Shown one piece after another: positions 1 through 8,603 of a DNA stretch of 64,000 nt; within the stretch, counting starts at the first letter, position 1; every line of letters begins with the position of its first letter. Below the pieces are notes generated by a model. It saw only the letters and a list, made by a program, of their open reading frames with translations. It was not told the origin of the DNA and made no database searches. Origin of the DNA: Flavilitoribacter nigricans DSM 23189 = NBRC 102662 (GTDB taxonomy: Bacteria > Bacteroidota > Bacteroidia > Chitinophagales > Saprospiraceae); NCBI RefSeq assembly GCF_002646595.1, contig NZ_PDUD01000019.1, positions 235,128 to 299,127 on the forward strand. The letters are read 5' to 3'. Both the position numbers and the translations under genes were made by a program.

Positions 1-2
1 GC

Positions 3-1586
3 TGCGTGATCACGGATACGATCCGGATTGATGTGGATCAGTTTGCCATACCCGAATTACGCAGCGATACCACCATATGCCAGAATACCAGTCTGGATCT
101 GGTCGTAACGCCTTTCGATACCAGCGGGCTGAACGTAGTATACCAGTGGAGCCCGGTCGCCGGCCTCGACGATCCGGGCAGTCCGACTCCCGAAGCACGT
201 CCGGCCGAAACGACCACCTACACCCTGTTAGCCGTCAGCGAAAACGGCGGTTGCCAGGACAGCCGATCGGTCCGGATCGACGTATTGCCCGCCAATGTAG
301 ATATTCTGGAAGCGGATACCACTTATCTCTGTCTCGGCGATGCTGTTCAGCTGAATGCGATGACAACCACTGGCAGTCCCGAGAATGTCGTCTGGACCGC
401 CAGTGACGGTAGCCTTCTACGATCGGATGTCGGGCAGATAAGCGTACAGCCGCAACGGACAACGACTTATTACACCACTTTTGAAGTGGGTATCTGTCGG
501 GTCTACGATTCGGTGCGGGTACAGGTGGATTCCCTGCCCGCAGAGCTATCGATCACGGCGGATGTTGAAAAAGAACTCTACTGTCAGGGGGAGACCATTG
601 TTCTCTCCTCCCCTATTTACGAGCCGGCCATTTACCCCGAGCTGACCAACCGCTGGTTGTTCGGCTTAGGCTACGAAACGGGAGATTCACTCTATAATAT
701 GGTAGTCACGCTGCAGGATACTTTCTATTACCAGCGCATTACCGCCAATAATGCCTGTATCGACACCCAGGCCATACTGATCCCTGTATTCCCGCCGCCG
801 GATCTTGCGATCCTGCCCGCGGATACCACGGTCTGTGTCGGTGAAAGCGTGCAATTGCAGGCCGTTTACGCCGGTAACGGTCCCCTGAGCTGGTCGGCTT
901 TCCCCGGGCTTTCCTGTACGGATTGTCCCAATCCCGTGGTTACGCCCCCGCTGGGTACCAGCAGTATTTCCCTGACAGTAACCGAAATGGACTGTGAGAG
1001 CAGCGTATCCGCCAGTTTTACCGCCATCGAACCGCCCAATATCCAACTCAACATCCAGAGTAGTCCGGGAGATACCGTTTTTGCCGGTGAGCCCTTTACC
1101 CTGACAGCCACCGCCGACGGCATGTCTTTTGCGGAATACGAATGGCTGATCGGAGACGACATCCAGATCACCAATACTGGGGAACTAAGCAGCATCGCGC
1201 CGGAGCTCGGAGCGAACGAAGATTTCGTCACTCTGCCCGTCTCACTAACCGTCATGACGGAAGACGGCTGCTTCCTGAGCACAGGCATCACGCTGATCAT
1301 TCAGAAAGGCCGGGTGCAGATCCCGAATGCGTTCACCCCGAATAACGACGGCATCAATGATGTGTTCCGGGTGTATTACAATACGCCGATGATCACGATC
1401 AGCCAGTTTACCGTTTACAATCGCTGGGGGAAAACCGTATTCCAGAGTAACGACAATCAGGGCTGGGACGGCAACTACCAGGGCCAACCGGCACCGAGTG
1501 ATGTATACCTCTACCACATCGTCTTCCGCCTGGGCAGCCTCGGGGAAGAACAGGTGATGCGGGGCGATCTAACGCTGGTACGTTAG
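3..1586 (+). CDS. T9SS type B (gliding-motility C-terminal) surface protein, 5'-truncated by window edge
   Basis: The reading frame is open from base 3, so the gene begins upstream and only the last ~527 residues are seen. At least three Ig/PKD-like modules are visible, each opening with a D-T-x-C-x-G/N pattern (DTTICQNTS, DTTYLCLGD, DTTVCVGES), as in long repetitive Bacteroidota adhesins. The last ~85 residues form the type B T9SS sorting domain: IPNAFTPNNDGINDVFRV, then FTVYNRWGKTVF, then GWDGNYQGQPAPSDVYLYHI. In known proteins this domain directs export across the outer membrane and attachment to, or release from, the cell surface. The protein is therefore probably a secreted or cell-surface adhesin. 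Its ligand cannot be told from the sequence. The family call is firm; the function is inference. Confidence 0.9.
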   Translation, partial: CVITDTIRIDVDQFAIPELRSDTTICQNTSLDLVVTPFDTSGLNVVYQWSPVAGLDDPGSPTPEARPAETTTYTLLAVSENGGCQDSRSVRIDVLPANVDILEADTTYLCLGDAVQLNAMTTTGSPENVVWTASDGSLLRSDVGQISVQPQRTTTYYTTFEVGICRVYDSVRVQVDSLPAELSITADVEKELYCQGETIVLSSPIYEPAIYPELTNRWLFGLGYETGDSLYNMVVTLQDTFYYQRITANNACIDTQAILIPVFPPPDLAILPADTTVCVGESVQLQAVYAGNGPLSWSAFPGLSCTDCPNPVVTPPLGTSSISLTVTEMDCESSVSASFTAIEPPNIQLNIQSSPGDTVFAGEPFTLTATADGMSFAEYEWLIGDDIQITNTGELSSIAPELGANEDFVTLPVSLTVMTEDGCFLSTGITLIIQKGRVQIPNAFTPNNDGINDVFRVYYNTPMITISQFTVYNRWGKTVFQSNDNQGWDGNYQGQPAPSDVYLYHIVFRLGSLGEEQVMRGDLTLVR

Positions 1587-1668
1587 AGTTTTGGCGGGAT
1601 ATTTAAAGCGGAAAATCGGCTAAATGATTTTGTTTGGTTAATTTTCCATGTGTCAAAAAGCAAGCAAC

Positions 1669-2604
1669 ATGCGAGATCTCGTTCTTTTACTTTTTTGCCT
1701 GGCCCTGGGTACGGGGCTAAGCGCACAGGATCAATACCAAAGAATGGCCATTGAATCGTCCCGGGCCTGGCTGGACATCGACTATGTCGGCGACCGGCAC
1801 ATCGGTCACCGACTGGATATTCACCTCCCCGCCGAAGGTGAGGGGCCTTTTCCCATCGTTATTTCAGTCTACGGTAGTGCCTGGTTTTCCAATAATTCCA
1901 AAGCCACTACCTTTTCTACCGGGCTGGGTCAAAAACTGCTGGCGGGTGGTTTTGCCGTTGTCAGTATCAATCACCGGGCCAGCAGCGACGCCTTGTTCCC
2001 GGCCCAGATCCAGGATGTGAAGGCGGCCGTGCGTTTCGTCCGGGCCAATGCCCCATCATTTGATCTGGATCCCGCTTTTATCGGCATTACCGGCTGGTCC
2101 TCCGGTGGTCACTTGTCGGCGCTGACGGGCAATACGAACGGCATTGATAGCGTAAGCACAGAAGGGGAAACGGTAAATATTGAAGGCAGCCTCGGGAAAT
2201 TCACCGATACCGACAGCCAGGTGGATGCCGTAGTAGACTGGTATGGCCCCACGGATTTTTTGATCATGGATACCTGCGGCAGCTCCTTTTCCCACGATAA
2301 ACCCAAATCTCCGGAATCCTCGCTTATCGGCGGCCCTATCCAGGAAAACCCACTGAAATGCCTCCTGGCGAATCCGATCCATTACGCAACCGCCAACCCG
2401 CCGCCTTTTCTAATTTTCCACGGGGATCAGGATCCGCTGGTGCCGCTTTGCCAGAGCGAAAAACTACACGATCAAATACAACGTCGACAGGCCCCGAGTG
2501 AACTGGTGATCGTCGAGGGTGGTAAACACGGGCCGGGTGTGATGATCGAGCCGTATTATGATCAGATGGTGGCTTTTTTTCAAAAGCACGCTATGGGAAA
2601 GTGA
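1669..2604 (+). CDS. secreted alpha/beta-hydrolase (BD-FAE-like acetyl/feruloyl esterase)
   Basis: I place the start at the ATG at 1669, because MRDLVLLLFCLALGTGLSAQ is a clean signal peptide; an ATG at 1648 would add seven residues before it. The mature part has a 'YGSAW' oxyanion-loop region, the nucleophile elbow GWSSGG around residue 145, the acid loop FHGDQDPLVP and a late GGKHGPG histidine. Together these give the Ser-Asp-His triad. The arrangement and length (~311 aa) match the BD-FAE/esterase-lipase family that removes acetyl or feruloyl groups from plant or algal polysaccharides. The gene stands alone, between a T9SS surface protein and a long gene-free region. The substrate is not determined. 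Confidence 0.82.
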   Translation: MRDLVLLLFCLALGTGLSAQDQYQRMAIESSRAWLDIDYVGDRHIGHRLDIHLPAEGEGPFPIVISVYGSAWFSNNSKATTFSTGLGQKLLAGGFAVVSINHRASSDALFPAQIQDVKAAVRFVRANAPSFDLDPAFIGITGWSSGGHLSALTGNTNGIDSVSTEGETVNIEGSLGKFTDTDSQVDAVVDWYGPTDFLIMDTCGSSFSHDKPKSPESSLIGGPIQENPLKCLLANPIHYATANPPPFLIFHGDQDPLVPLCQSEKLHDQIQRRQAPSELVIVEGGKHGPGVMIEPYYDQMVAFFQKHAMGK

Positions 2605-2609
2605 GGTGG

Positions 2610-2662
2610 ATCGGGCAAAAAGTGTGTTTAAGTTTTGGGGTGTTAATGTGTTGATGTTGGAT
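2610..2662. repeat. GTGTTnA-rich low-complexity tract after a stop codon
   Basis: Just downstream of the esterase stop lies a run built on GTGTT/TGTTGA units (AAAGTGTGTTTAAG, GGTGTTAATGTGTTGATG). A closely similar tract follows the RavA-like gene at 30638-30695. The period is loose, roughly 8-10 bases. No function is evident. Confidence 0.45.
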
Positions 2663-2835
2663 GTCTCCGTTAAAGATCAAGTGATTAATATTCGATGGAT
2701 TAGGATTGGGTACAGTTTACCGGGTATTCAAAAGCTTGATCTCGATCAGAGTTGTAAATCTTGGCTCCCGGTCTGCCCGTGTTATTCTATTTTTTCATTA
2801 TTATACTTGACAACATGTGATTTTGTGCAAATGAA

Positions 2836-2981
2836 GATCCCCCTCGACCTTCGGCCAGTTCCCCCAGCCATACGGCCCGTATCGGGGTGGATCACAACCA
2901 TCCATTAAGCAAGGTGCTATCCTCCTCGGGAGGAGGTGCCCGCCCAGAACGGGCCCTTACGGGCAGGGCGGAGGAGGAATA
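2836..2981. repeat. palindromic GC-rich intergenic element (REP-like)
   Basis: This non-coding block is packed with short inverted repeats: CCTCC-tcggga-GGAGG at 2921, GCCCG-cccagaa-CGGGC at 2938, and a closing GGGCGGAGGAGG that pairs with the CCTCCTC at its left. It is preceded by CCCCCTCGACCTTCGG. Such nested palindromes between genes are typical of REP/BIME-type dispersed elements. Only one copy is in this window, so membership of a family is inference. Confidence 0.5.
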
Positions 2982-3139
2982 TTAAATGCACAAAACCTGA
3001 CGTTGTGCAGTATAGCCCCGATCACTTTTTACCGACCTCCAAGAGTTTACTCAGACACCCTGCTTAGAAAAATGTATGACTTCTCTGAGGTCAAAACTAA
3101 CCTTTCGTCCATTTCCAACGCATATTTAACCTTTCCGAG

Positions 3140-4402
3140 GTCATTTGGGTACCCTGTGAAAATCAGCGACAACTCATGTGAATCAGGCACAAATTTGGAA
3201 GGAATGTGCCTTTAGGCACGAAATGTAGGTGCAAAATGACCGTTTCCCAGCTTAGCGTGCTGTAGGTACGCCATGTAAAACCATATTGCGTACCTACGGC
3301 ACGCTGAACCTATCGAATATTGGAAAGGCTACCCGGATTTCGTCCCTACAGGACTTTTACCCCCTTGATTCGCGACTCATATTGATCTCGATCCCGCTTT
3401 CATTAGACGTCTTTTGATGGAATTGATGGTTCGATTACCTAAATCGATTGCTGTTAGTCTTTGGGGTATCTATGAAAACCTGAGACAACTCATGTGAATC
3501 AGGAATAAATTTGGAAGGAATGTGCCTTTAGGCACGAAATGTAGGTAGCAAAATGACCGTTTCCTGGCTTAGCGTGCCGTAGGTACGCCATGTAAATCCA
3601 TATTGCGTACCTACGGCACGCTGCACCTATCGAATATTGGAAAGGCTACCCGGATTTCGTCCCTACAGGACTTTTAAACCCTAATTCGCTTCATATTGAT
3701 CTCGAGCCCGCTTTCATCAGACGCCTTTTGATGGAATTGATGGTGCGATTACCTAAATCGAGTTCTGTTAGTCATTTGGGTATCCTGTGGAAATCTGAGA
3801 CAACTTAGGTGAATCAGGGATAAATTTGGATGGAATGTGCCTTTAGGCACGAAATGTAGGCAGCAAAAATGACCGTTTCCCGGCTTAGCGTGCCGTAGGT
3901 ACGCCATGTAAAACCATATTGCGTACCTACCGCACGCTGCACCTATCGAATATTGGAAAGGCTACCCAGATTTCGTCCCTACAGGACTTTTAAACCCTAA
4001 TTCGCTTCATATTGATCTCGAGCCCGCTTTCATCAGACGCCTTTTGATGGAATTGATGGTGCGATTACCTAAATCGAGTTCTGTTAGTCATTTGGGTATC
4101 CTGTGGAAATCTGAGACAACTCATGTGAATCAGGGACAAATTTGGATGCAATGTGCCTTTAGGCACGAAATGTAGGTAGCAAAATGACCGTTTCCCAGCT
4201 TAGCGTGCCGTAGGTACGCCATGTAAAACCATATTGCGTACCTACGGCACACTGCACCTTTCGAATATTGGAAAGGCTACCCGGATTTCGTCCCTACAGG
4301 ACTTTTACCCCCTGATTCGCGACTCCTATTGATCTGGATCTTACTTTCGTTGGCCACCTTTTTATGGACAAATGGTTCGATCGCCTTAATCGAGTGCTGC
4401 TG
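3140..4402. repeat. four tandem copies of a ~316-bp structured repeat
   Basis: Units begin near 3140, 3457, 3771 and 4087 (periods 317, 314 and 316). Each unit contains the same ordered hairpins: GTGCCTTTAGGCAC (3206-3219 in unit 1); a long hairpin with 18-base arms, AGCGTGCCGTAGGTACGC against its complement, with a 16-base loop (3254-3305); and GTCCCTACAGGAC (3342-3354). Units 2 and 3 share the segment after the last hairpin. Units 1 and 4 share a different version there, and the end of unit 4 is the most diverged. No long reading frame runs through the array. It fills most of the 1.8 kb between the esterase at 2604 and the convergent esterase ending at 4428. The function is unknown. Confidence 0.93.
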
Positions 4403-4427
4403 GTAGGATCACTTACAGATAATCAAC

Positions 4428-5957
4428 CTACTCCTTCCCTTCCCACTTCGCCCACATCATCTCCAGTATTTCCCGGTGATCGAAACCCGCGCAGTGCCCC
4501 TGCATCGGTTCAAAGACGATGGTGGCATCAGACTTCGGGTTAGTCGTTCGCTGGATGAAATCGTCAAAAGCCCGGGTAGCGGGATTGAGGTAAAAGTTAT
4601 CCATATCCCCCATCCAGATGTAGATCTTTCCCTGGAGCTTGGGACCCAGCTCGGGCCAATTTTCCTGCAGCAGGATCTTCATGTCATATTTCTTCCAGTG
4701 CTCGGCCACTTCCCGGTCAATCACGCCGGTATGCGGATCGAACATCGGGGCCGGTAGGCCGTCCGCACCTTTCGGACTGTACAGGGCCGTATGCGCACTG
4801 AACTGGCTACCGGAAGTGACGTAGGTATCCGACCAGCCAAGTACATTCTCAAACTGCAGAAAATCCTTGACCGTCATCCGCGGATCACCGTAGATGTCCC
4901 GGGCCAGCGGGCGCAGATTGCCCCATTCGTTGACGTATTCATTCTCATCTTTGTAAATATTCACCAACTGATAATTCTCAAATTCGATAGCGTCCGGACT
5001 GTAAGACCAGACCCCGTTGAAAAAGTCCGGATAGTACAATTGCAGCGCCAGCGAAACCCAACCACCGGTGGAACAGCCGTCCACAAAACGAGATTCCGGC
5101 GTACCGAGACCGCGAAAATCCCGCTCGATCAGCGGGATCAGTTCTTCCACCAGATTAGTCCCGTACGGACCGCTATTATCCGAATCCATCTGGTAACTGT
5201 CGCCGAAAGGGCCCTCTCCGTCCAGGAAGACCTGGATCATCTGGGGAGCATCATCCGACATCCACCAGTCGAAGAATTCCTCACTGTTAACCAGGCGATT
5301 CACCCGGGTGTAACGGCCGCCGTATCCGGCGATGTTGTAGCGTACCGGATACTTCCGGTCGGGTTCATCGTACCAACTGGCCGGCAGGAGGACCGATGCT
5401 TTCACGTGTACTTCTTTATCCCAGAATTGCGAAAGCGACTCGCTGACCTGATCCACTTCCCGCACGAATTTATGATCCACCACTTCCAACGGCCCGAATT
5501 GTTCCGACAGCTCGATCTCGAATACATCTGTATCGCCCACTTCAATCCGGGTCACCGGGCTGTACATATTGCCCGTGGCCCCGATCCGCGATTCTTCCCG
5601 ATCGTGATCCCAAACCACCTGTACGTACCAGATACCTTCCGGTACGCCGCTTAGTATGAAATCCGCCTTCTGGGTCCACACCTGGGTGTCATCCAGCAGC
5701 AGTGGTTCCGCACCCGTCCAGTCTTCCACATTCCGCGCGAAGACCTGCAGCCCGGGAGAGGGCCAGGAGGTGATCAAAGAACGCCGATTGCTGTTATTCA
5801 AAAAAATGAAAACCCGCCCGTCTTCCGGAAAATCGGCCTGCAGATCGTCCGCTACCCGGACCTCAAAACCGAGCGTAGTGGTGGGCTGCGCCGGCATGCG
5901 GCAACTCAGGAATTGGATCAGAAAAAAGCAATAAAAAATGTAGCTGGTTTTCGACAT
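4428..5957 (-). CDS. putative lipoprotein esterase (esterase D / enterochelin-esterase-like)
   Basis: I choose the ATG at 5957, which gives MSKTSYIFYCFFLIQFLSC, a lipoprotein signal peptide with its Cys at the SPII position. An in-frame ATG at 5981 lies eight codons upstream. An N-terminal beta-rich domain of about 180 residues precedes an alpha/beta-hydrolase domain. The nucleophile elbow is DGCSTGGW near residue 305, the acid is in MGDMDNFYLNP, and the histidine in MQGHCAGFDH. The layout resembles the putative esterase family (PF00756). It probably acts in the periplasm or at the outer membrane on an ester-bearing carbohydrate or peptide. The substrate is unknown. The gene diverges from 6014 with only ~56 bases between the starts. 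Confidence 0.8.
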   Translation of the reverse strand: MSKTSYIFYCFFLIQFLSCRMPAQPTTTLGFEVRVADDLQADFPEDGRVFIFLNNSNRRSLITSWPSPGLQVFARNVEDWTGAEPLLLDDTQVWTQKADFILSGVPEGIWYVQVVWDHDREESRIGATGNMYSPVTRIEVGDTDVFEIELSEQFGPLEVVDHKFVREVDQVSESLSQFWDKEVHVKASVLLPASWYDEPDRKYPVRYNIAGYGGRYTRVNRLVNSEEFFDWWMSDDAPQMIQVFLDGEGPFGDSYQMDSDNSGPYGTNLVEELIPLIERDFRGLGTPESRFVDGCSTGGWVSLALQLYYPDFFNGVWSYSPDAIEFENYQLVNIYKDENEYVNEWGNLRPLARDIYGDPRMTVKDFLQFENVLGWSDTYVTSGSQFSAHTALYSPKGADGLPAPMFDPHTGVIDREVAEHWKKYDMKILLQENWPELGPKLQGKIYIWMGDMDNFYLNPATRAFDDFIQRTTNPKSDATIVFEPMQGHCAGFDHREILEMMWAKWEGKE

Positions 5958-6013
5958 ATTTGTAGGGTTTTTCGTGCCCATCCTGGAAGCACGCCTCCAA
6001 AATAGCTATTCTC

Positions 6014-6667
6014 ATGACACCGGAAGAATTTGTCAAATGTTTTTACCTGGAAAGGCAGTCCCTCATTGACCTGTACTTTGCGCCCGGCGGTAACACCCAG
6101 GTCGCCTCCCTGATCAGGAACATGCAATTGGACGAAGTCGGCACCGAACGACTACGAGAACTCTTACTGACCGTATTGGACGACGCTTTTTACACCGTAC
6201 TCCTGGGCCTGGACGGGGAAGCCCAAATCGGTAACCGGCAGGAAGCCTATACCCTATTGGATGAGGAGCAGCGGGAACTGACCGGCGGAGAGATCGAAGG
6301 CTTTGCCTGGGAATACTTTCACGGCTTTAAATACGAAGCCGATCAAAACCGCTCGGATTTCATTGCCGAACTCCGGTACCGGACCACGGAGGAAGGTGGC
6401 CGACAGCGCCCGGTCCGATCCGGTTATCGCCCCCATATCCGCTTTCCGGTAGACGACATGCTGACGTCCGGCCAGCAAACCTTCATCAACCGAACGGTGG
6501 TGTACCCCGGTGATCGGGTCTACGCTGAGATCGAAATCCTGGCGAAAGATTATTTTGCCGGAAAATTGCGGGAGGGTATGAGGTTTGAATTTTCTGAAGG
6601 ATCCCGCCTGATGGGAACCGGTAAGATTCTTCGGATGGTCAACTTAAAATTGATGGCTGGGGGTTGA
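6014..6667 (+). CDS. small protein with a C-terminal EF-Tu domain III-like barrel
   Basis: The protein has 217 residues and no signal peptide. Residues ~1-105 are an unrecognised helical region with the pattern AFYTVLLGLDG and GFAWEYFHGF. Residues ~115-211 align by eye with domain III of elongation factor Tu. The matching blocks are FIAELRYRTTEEGGR, SGYRPHIRF, VYPGDRVYAEIEI, and GMRFEFSEGSRLMGTGKI, corresponding to the EGGR, GYRPQFYF, MPGDN and RFAIREGGRTVGAGV blocks of EF-Tu. There is no GTPase domain and no P-loop. This is a free-standing tRNA/EF-Ts-contact barrel joined to an unknown helical domain. The domain call is fairly sure; the role is unknown. Confidence 0.7.
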   Translation: MTPEEFVKCFYLERQSLIDLYFAPGGNTQVASLIRNMQLDEVGTERLRELLLTVLDDAFYTVLLGLDGEAQIGNRQEAYTLLDEEQRELTGGEIEGFAWEYFHGFKYEADQNRSDFIAELRYRTTEEGGRQRPVRSGYRPHIRFPVDDMLTSGQQTFINRTVVYPGDRVYAEIEILAKDYFAGKLREGMRFEFSEGSRLMGTGKILRMVNLKLMAGG

Positions 6668-6738
6668 GGGTAGTTTAAATTTAATTTCCAGGAATTTTTT
6701 CCCCCAGTGTAGACTAGCGCCAAAAGACATAGAAAAAT

Positions 6739-6908
6739 CACCGCAAAGTCGCCAAGCCGCAAAGATCTAGAGCTACTTTTTTCGGTTAAATTTGCCGGGG
6801 GCAAATTTTCCGAAGCACTTCGCGGCCTCTAAATTTGAGAACGCGAAGTATTGTGAATTTGCCTCCGGCAAATTCACAAAAACTTAGCGCCTTGGCGACT
6901 TTGCGGTG
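6739..6908. mobile_element. MITE-like palindromic element with perfect 18-bp inverted ends
   Basis: The ends are exact inverted repeats, CACCGCAAAGTCGCCAAG (6739-6756) and its complement (6891-6908). Nested inside are three more inverted repeats: AAATTTGCC-GGG-GGCAAATTT (6788-6808), ACTTCGCG with CGCGAAGT (817-849 of the 6 kb block), and TTGTGAATTTGCC-TCC-GGCAAATTCACAA (6851-6879). No protein is encoded. The rest of the gene-free stretch, 6909-7228, is AT-richer and I see nothing in it. The structure suggests a non-autonomous mobile or REP-like element. Confidence 0.7.
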
Positions 6909-7228
6909 AAAATAAACACATACCGTCCGGCAGGACTAAAAAATGCCTTCTTGGGTGTACTTAGGTTGTGCTAAAGTGGTTCAAAATCATATGGTGTAAA
7001 TTTATGTATACTCCCTAGCCCGTGCCGGCGAGGAAAAATCCCCTGCAATTTACGGGAAATCAGATCTTTATACTTCCAAAGAATTGCCGTGGCATTTTAT
7101 TCAATCGTGAGGTCAATATCAATTCCAATAAAAAGGCAAAGGCAAGATTACACTTCAAAATTTATCTTTCCGGCTGATTTTGAAGTATTGAATTTGCCAT
7201 TGCAATTGCCATTGAAAATCAAACCATC

Positions 7229-8602
7229 CTACCCCAGCACCAGCGGCGTATGCTTACGCATCGTATAGTGTTTTTTCAAAAACTTCCGTCCTACCTTTTT
7301 ATCCGAGATCACGATCGCCGCTCCCAGCGCGGAACCCAACGGCGATTTGGTCGTCCGGAGCTTGTAGCCCGGAAAGGCCATGGACAGTAGGTGGACGAAG
7401 ATCTCATTATCCGCAAAGCCGCCGTCGATGTAGATCTTGCGGACCGGCGTGGTACCGATCGCGAGTTTAGCGGAGGCGATCTGCAGTTCCACCAGTTCCA
7501 GCATCAATTGATGGTAGGCTTCCTCGAAGGAAGCAAAGGCATCGTAGCGGTTCTCCGCCGGCTGATCCCGGGGGATGTTGATACTTTCCAGATGGTAATA
7601 ATGGGTCTCCTTTTCGGACAGCTTCCGGTAGATCTCCGGATCAAAGGTTACCACCTTGTGCGCCCCGTAGGGCTTGCCGAAATGCTCGCACAGTTTTTCC
7701 GCCTGCAATTTGTATTCATTGCCCAGGAAGAGGCGAGAGGCTTTCACGGGATTGCCGTCAATACGCATGTAGTTGAGACAATCCTGCTGCAGGTCCGCTT
7801 CCGACAGGATCTCTTCGCTGAAGGGATTGAGCGCGATGCTCCAGGTACCGGTGGATAACAGCAGGAAAGGTTTGGAATCCGCCAGGATGTAGGGCAGCAA
7901 TGCCGAAGAGCTGTCGTGAATACCCGTTCCGATCTTCATGTGCTTGCCCTCGTAATCCATGTTGATGCTGGTATTGGTCGCCACTACCGGCGGCAGGATC
8001 TTGTTGATACCTTCGGCGTATACCCAATCGTGATAATCCCCCTTTTCGTAGTTCCAAAGGCTGGTATGGCAGCCGATACTCGTATAATCACTCACCGGAA
8101 TCCCCGTAAACAGGAAGCTGATGTACTGCGGTAAATGTAGCGACCAGCGGATGCGGGCAAAAACTTCCGGCTTGGCGTATTTCAGCCAGTAGAGCTGCAG
8201 GCCCGAGTTGAGCATGCCGAGTGCCGGGGAAGCCGTTTCCTGCGCGATGGTCAACGCATCTCCGTACTTCTCGTGAAACGACTTCAGGAGTTCCTCCGGA
8301 TAAGGTTTCAGGTAATTGTACAGCGGAGCCACCGGATTGCCGTACTGATCCACGTGTACAAAGCTGGCCCCGTAGGTGGAGAAATTGATATCCCGGATAT
8401 CGTACTGCTCACTTTCCAGGATCCGTTTGAACAGGCCCTGCACCCAGTCCTTGATGGCGTGCAAATCATCCGCGGGGAAACCATCGTCATCCTCTACTTC
8501 CGTAAAGCGACTGTATTCCTGGAAGACTTCTTTACGGTCCTGATCAAAAAGAAAAAATTTCTTGTTGGTTTTACCAATATCAAAAATTGCCGTCACCTTC
8601 AT
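7229..8602 (-). CDS. rhaB: rhamnulokinase-type FGGY carbohydrate kinase
   Basis: This 457-aa FGGY-family sugar kinase probably phosphorylates L-rhamnulose to L-rhamnulose 1-phosphate with ATP in the cytoplasm. The N-terminus has the phosphate-1 motif FDIGKTNKKFFLFD, and the actin-like ATPase fold continues with LLSTGTWSIALNP (around residue 250) and IDGGFADNEIF (around 395). The gene is last in an operon: the isomerase stop at 8604 sits one base before this ATG at 8602, so the two are translationally coupled. Context fixes the substrate; the sequence alone could also suit another FGGY sugar such as L-fuculose. It is of the Bacteroidota type and not close in length or motifs to E. coli RhaB. 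The gene symbol is by role. Confidence 0.82.
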   Translation of the reverse strand: MKVTAIFDIGKTNKKFFLFDQDRKEVFQEYSRFTEVEDDDGFPADDLHAIKDWVQGLFKRILESEQYDIRDINFSTYGASFVHVDQYGNPVAPLYNYLKPYPEELLKSFHEKYGDALTIAQETASPALGMLNSGLQLYWLKYAKPEVFARIRWSLHLPQYISFLFTGIPVSDYTSIGCHTSLWNYEKGDYHDWVYAEGINKILPPVVATNTSINMDYEGKHMKIGTGIHDSSSALLPYILADSKPFLLLSTGTWSIALNPFSEEILSEADLQQDCLNYMRIDGNPVKASRLFLGNEYKLQAEKLCEHFGKPYGAHKVVTFDPEIYRKLSEKETHYYHLESINIPRDQPAENRYDAFASFEEAYHQLMLELVELQIASAKLAIGTTPVRKIYIDGGFADNEIFVHLLSMAFPGYKLRTTKSPLGSALGAAIVISDKKVGRKFLKKHYTMRKHTPLVLG

Positions 8603-8603
8603 A

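Noticed and set aside
2558-2908. A 116-codon frame running out of the esterase end into the gene-free region
   Set aside because: It overlaps the esterase 3' end in another frame and then crosses repeat sequence; no domain or start context.
3140-4402. CRISPR array
   Set aside because: The repeat period is ~316 bases and the whole unit is conserved, with no short repeat/unique spacer pattern and no cas genes nearby.
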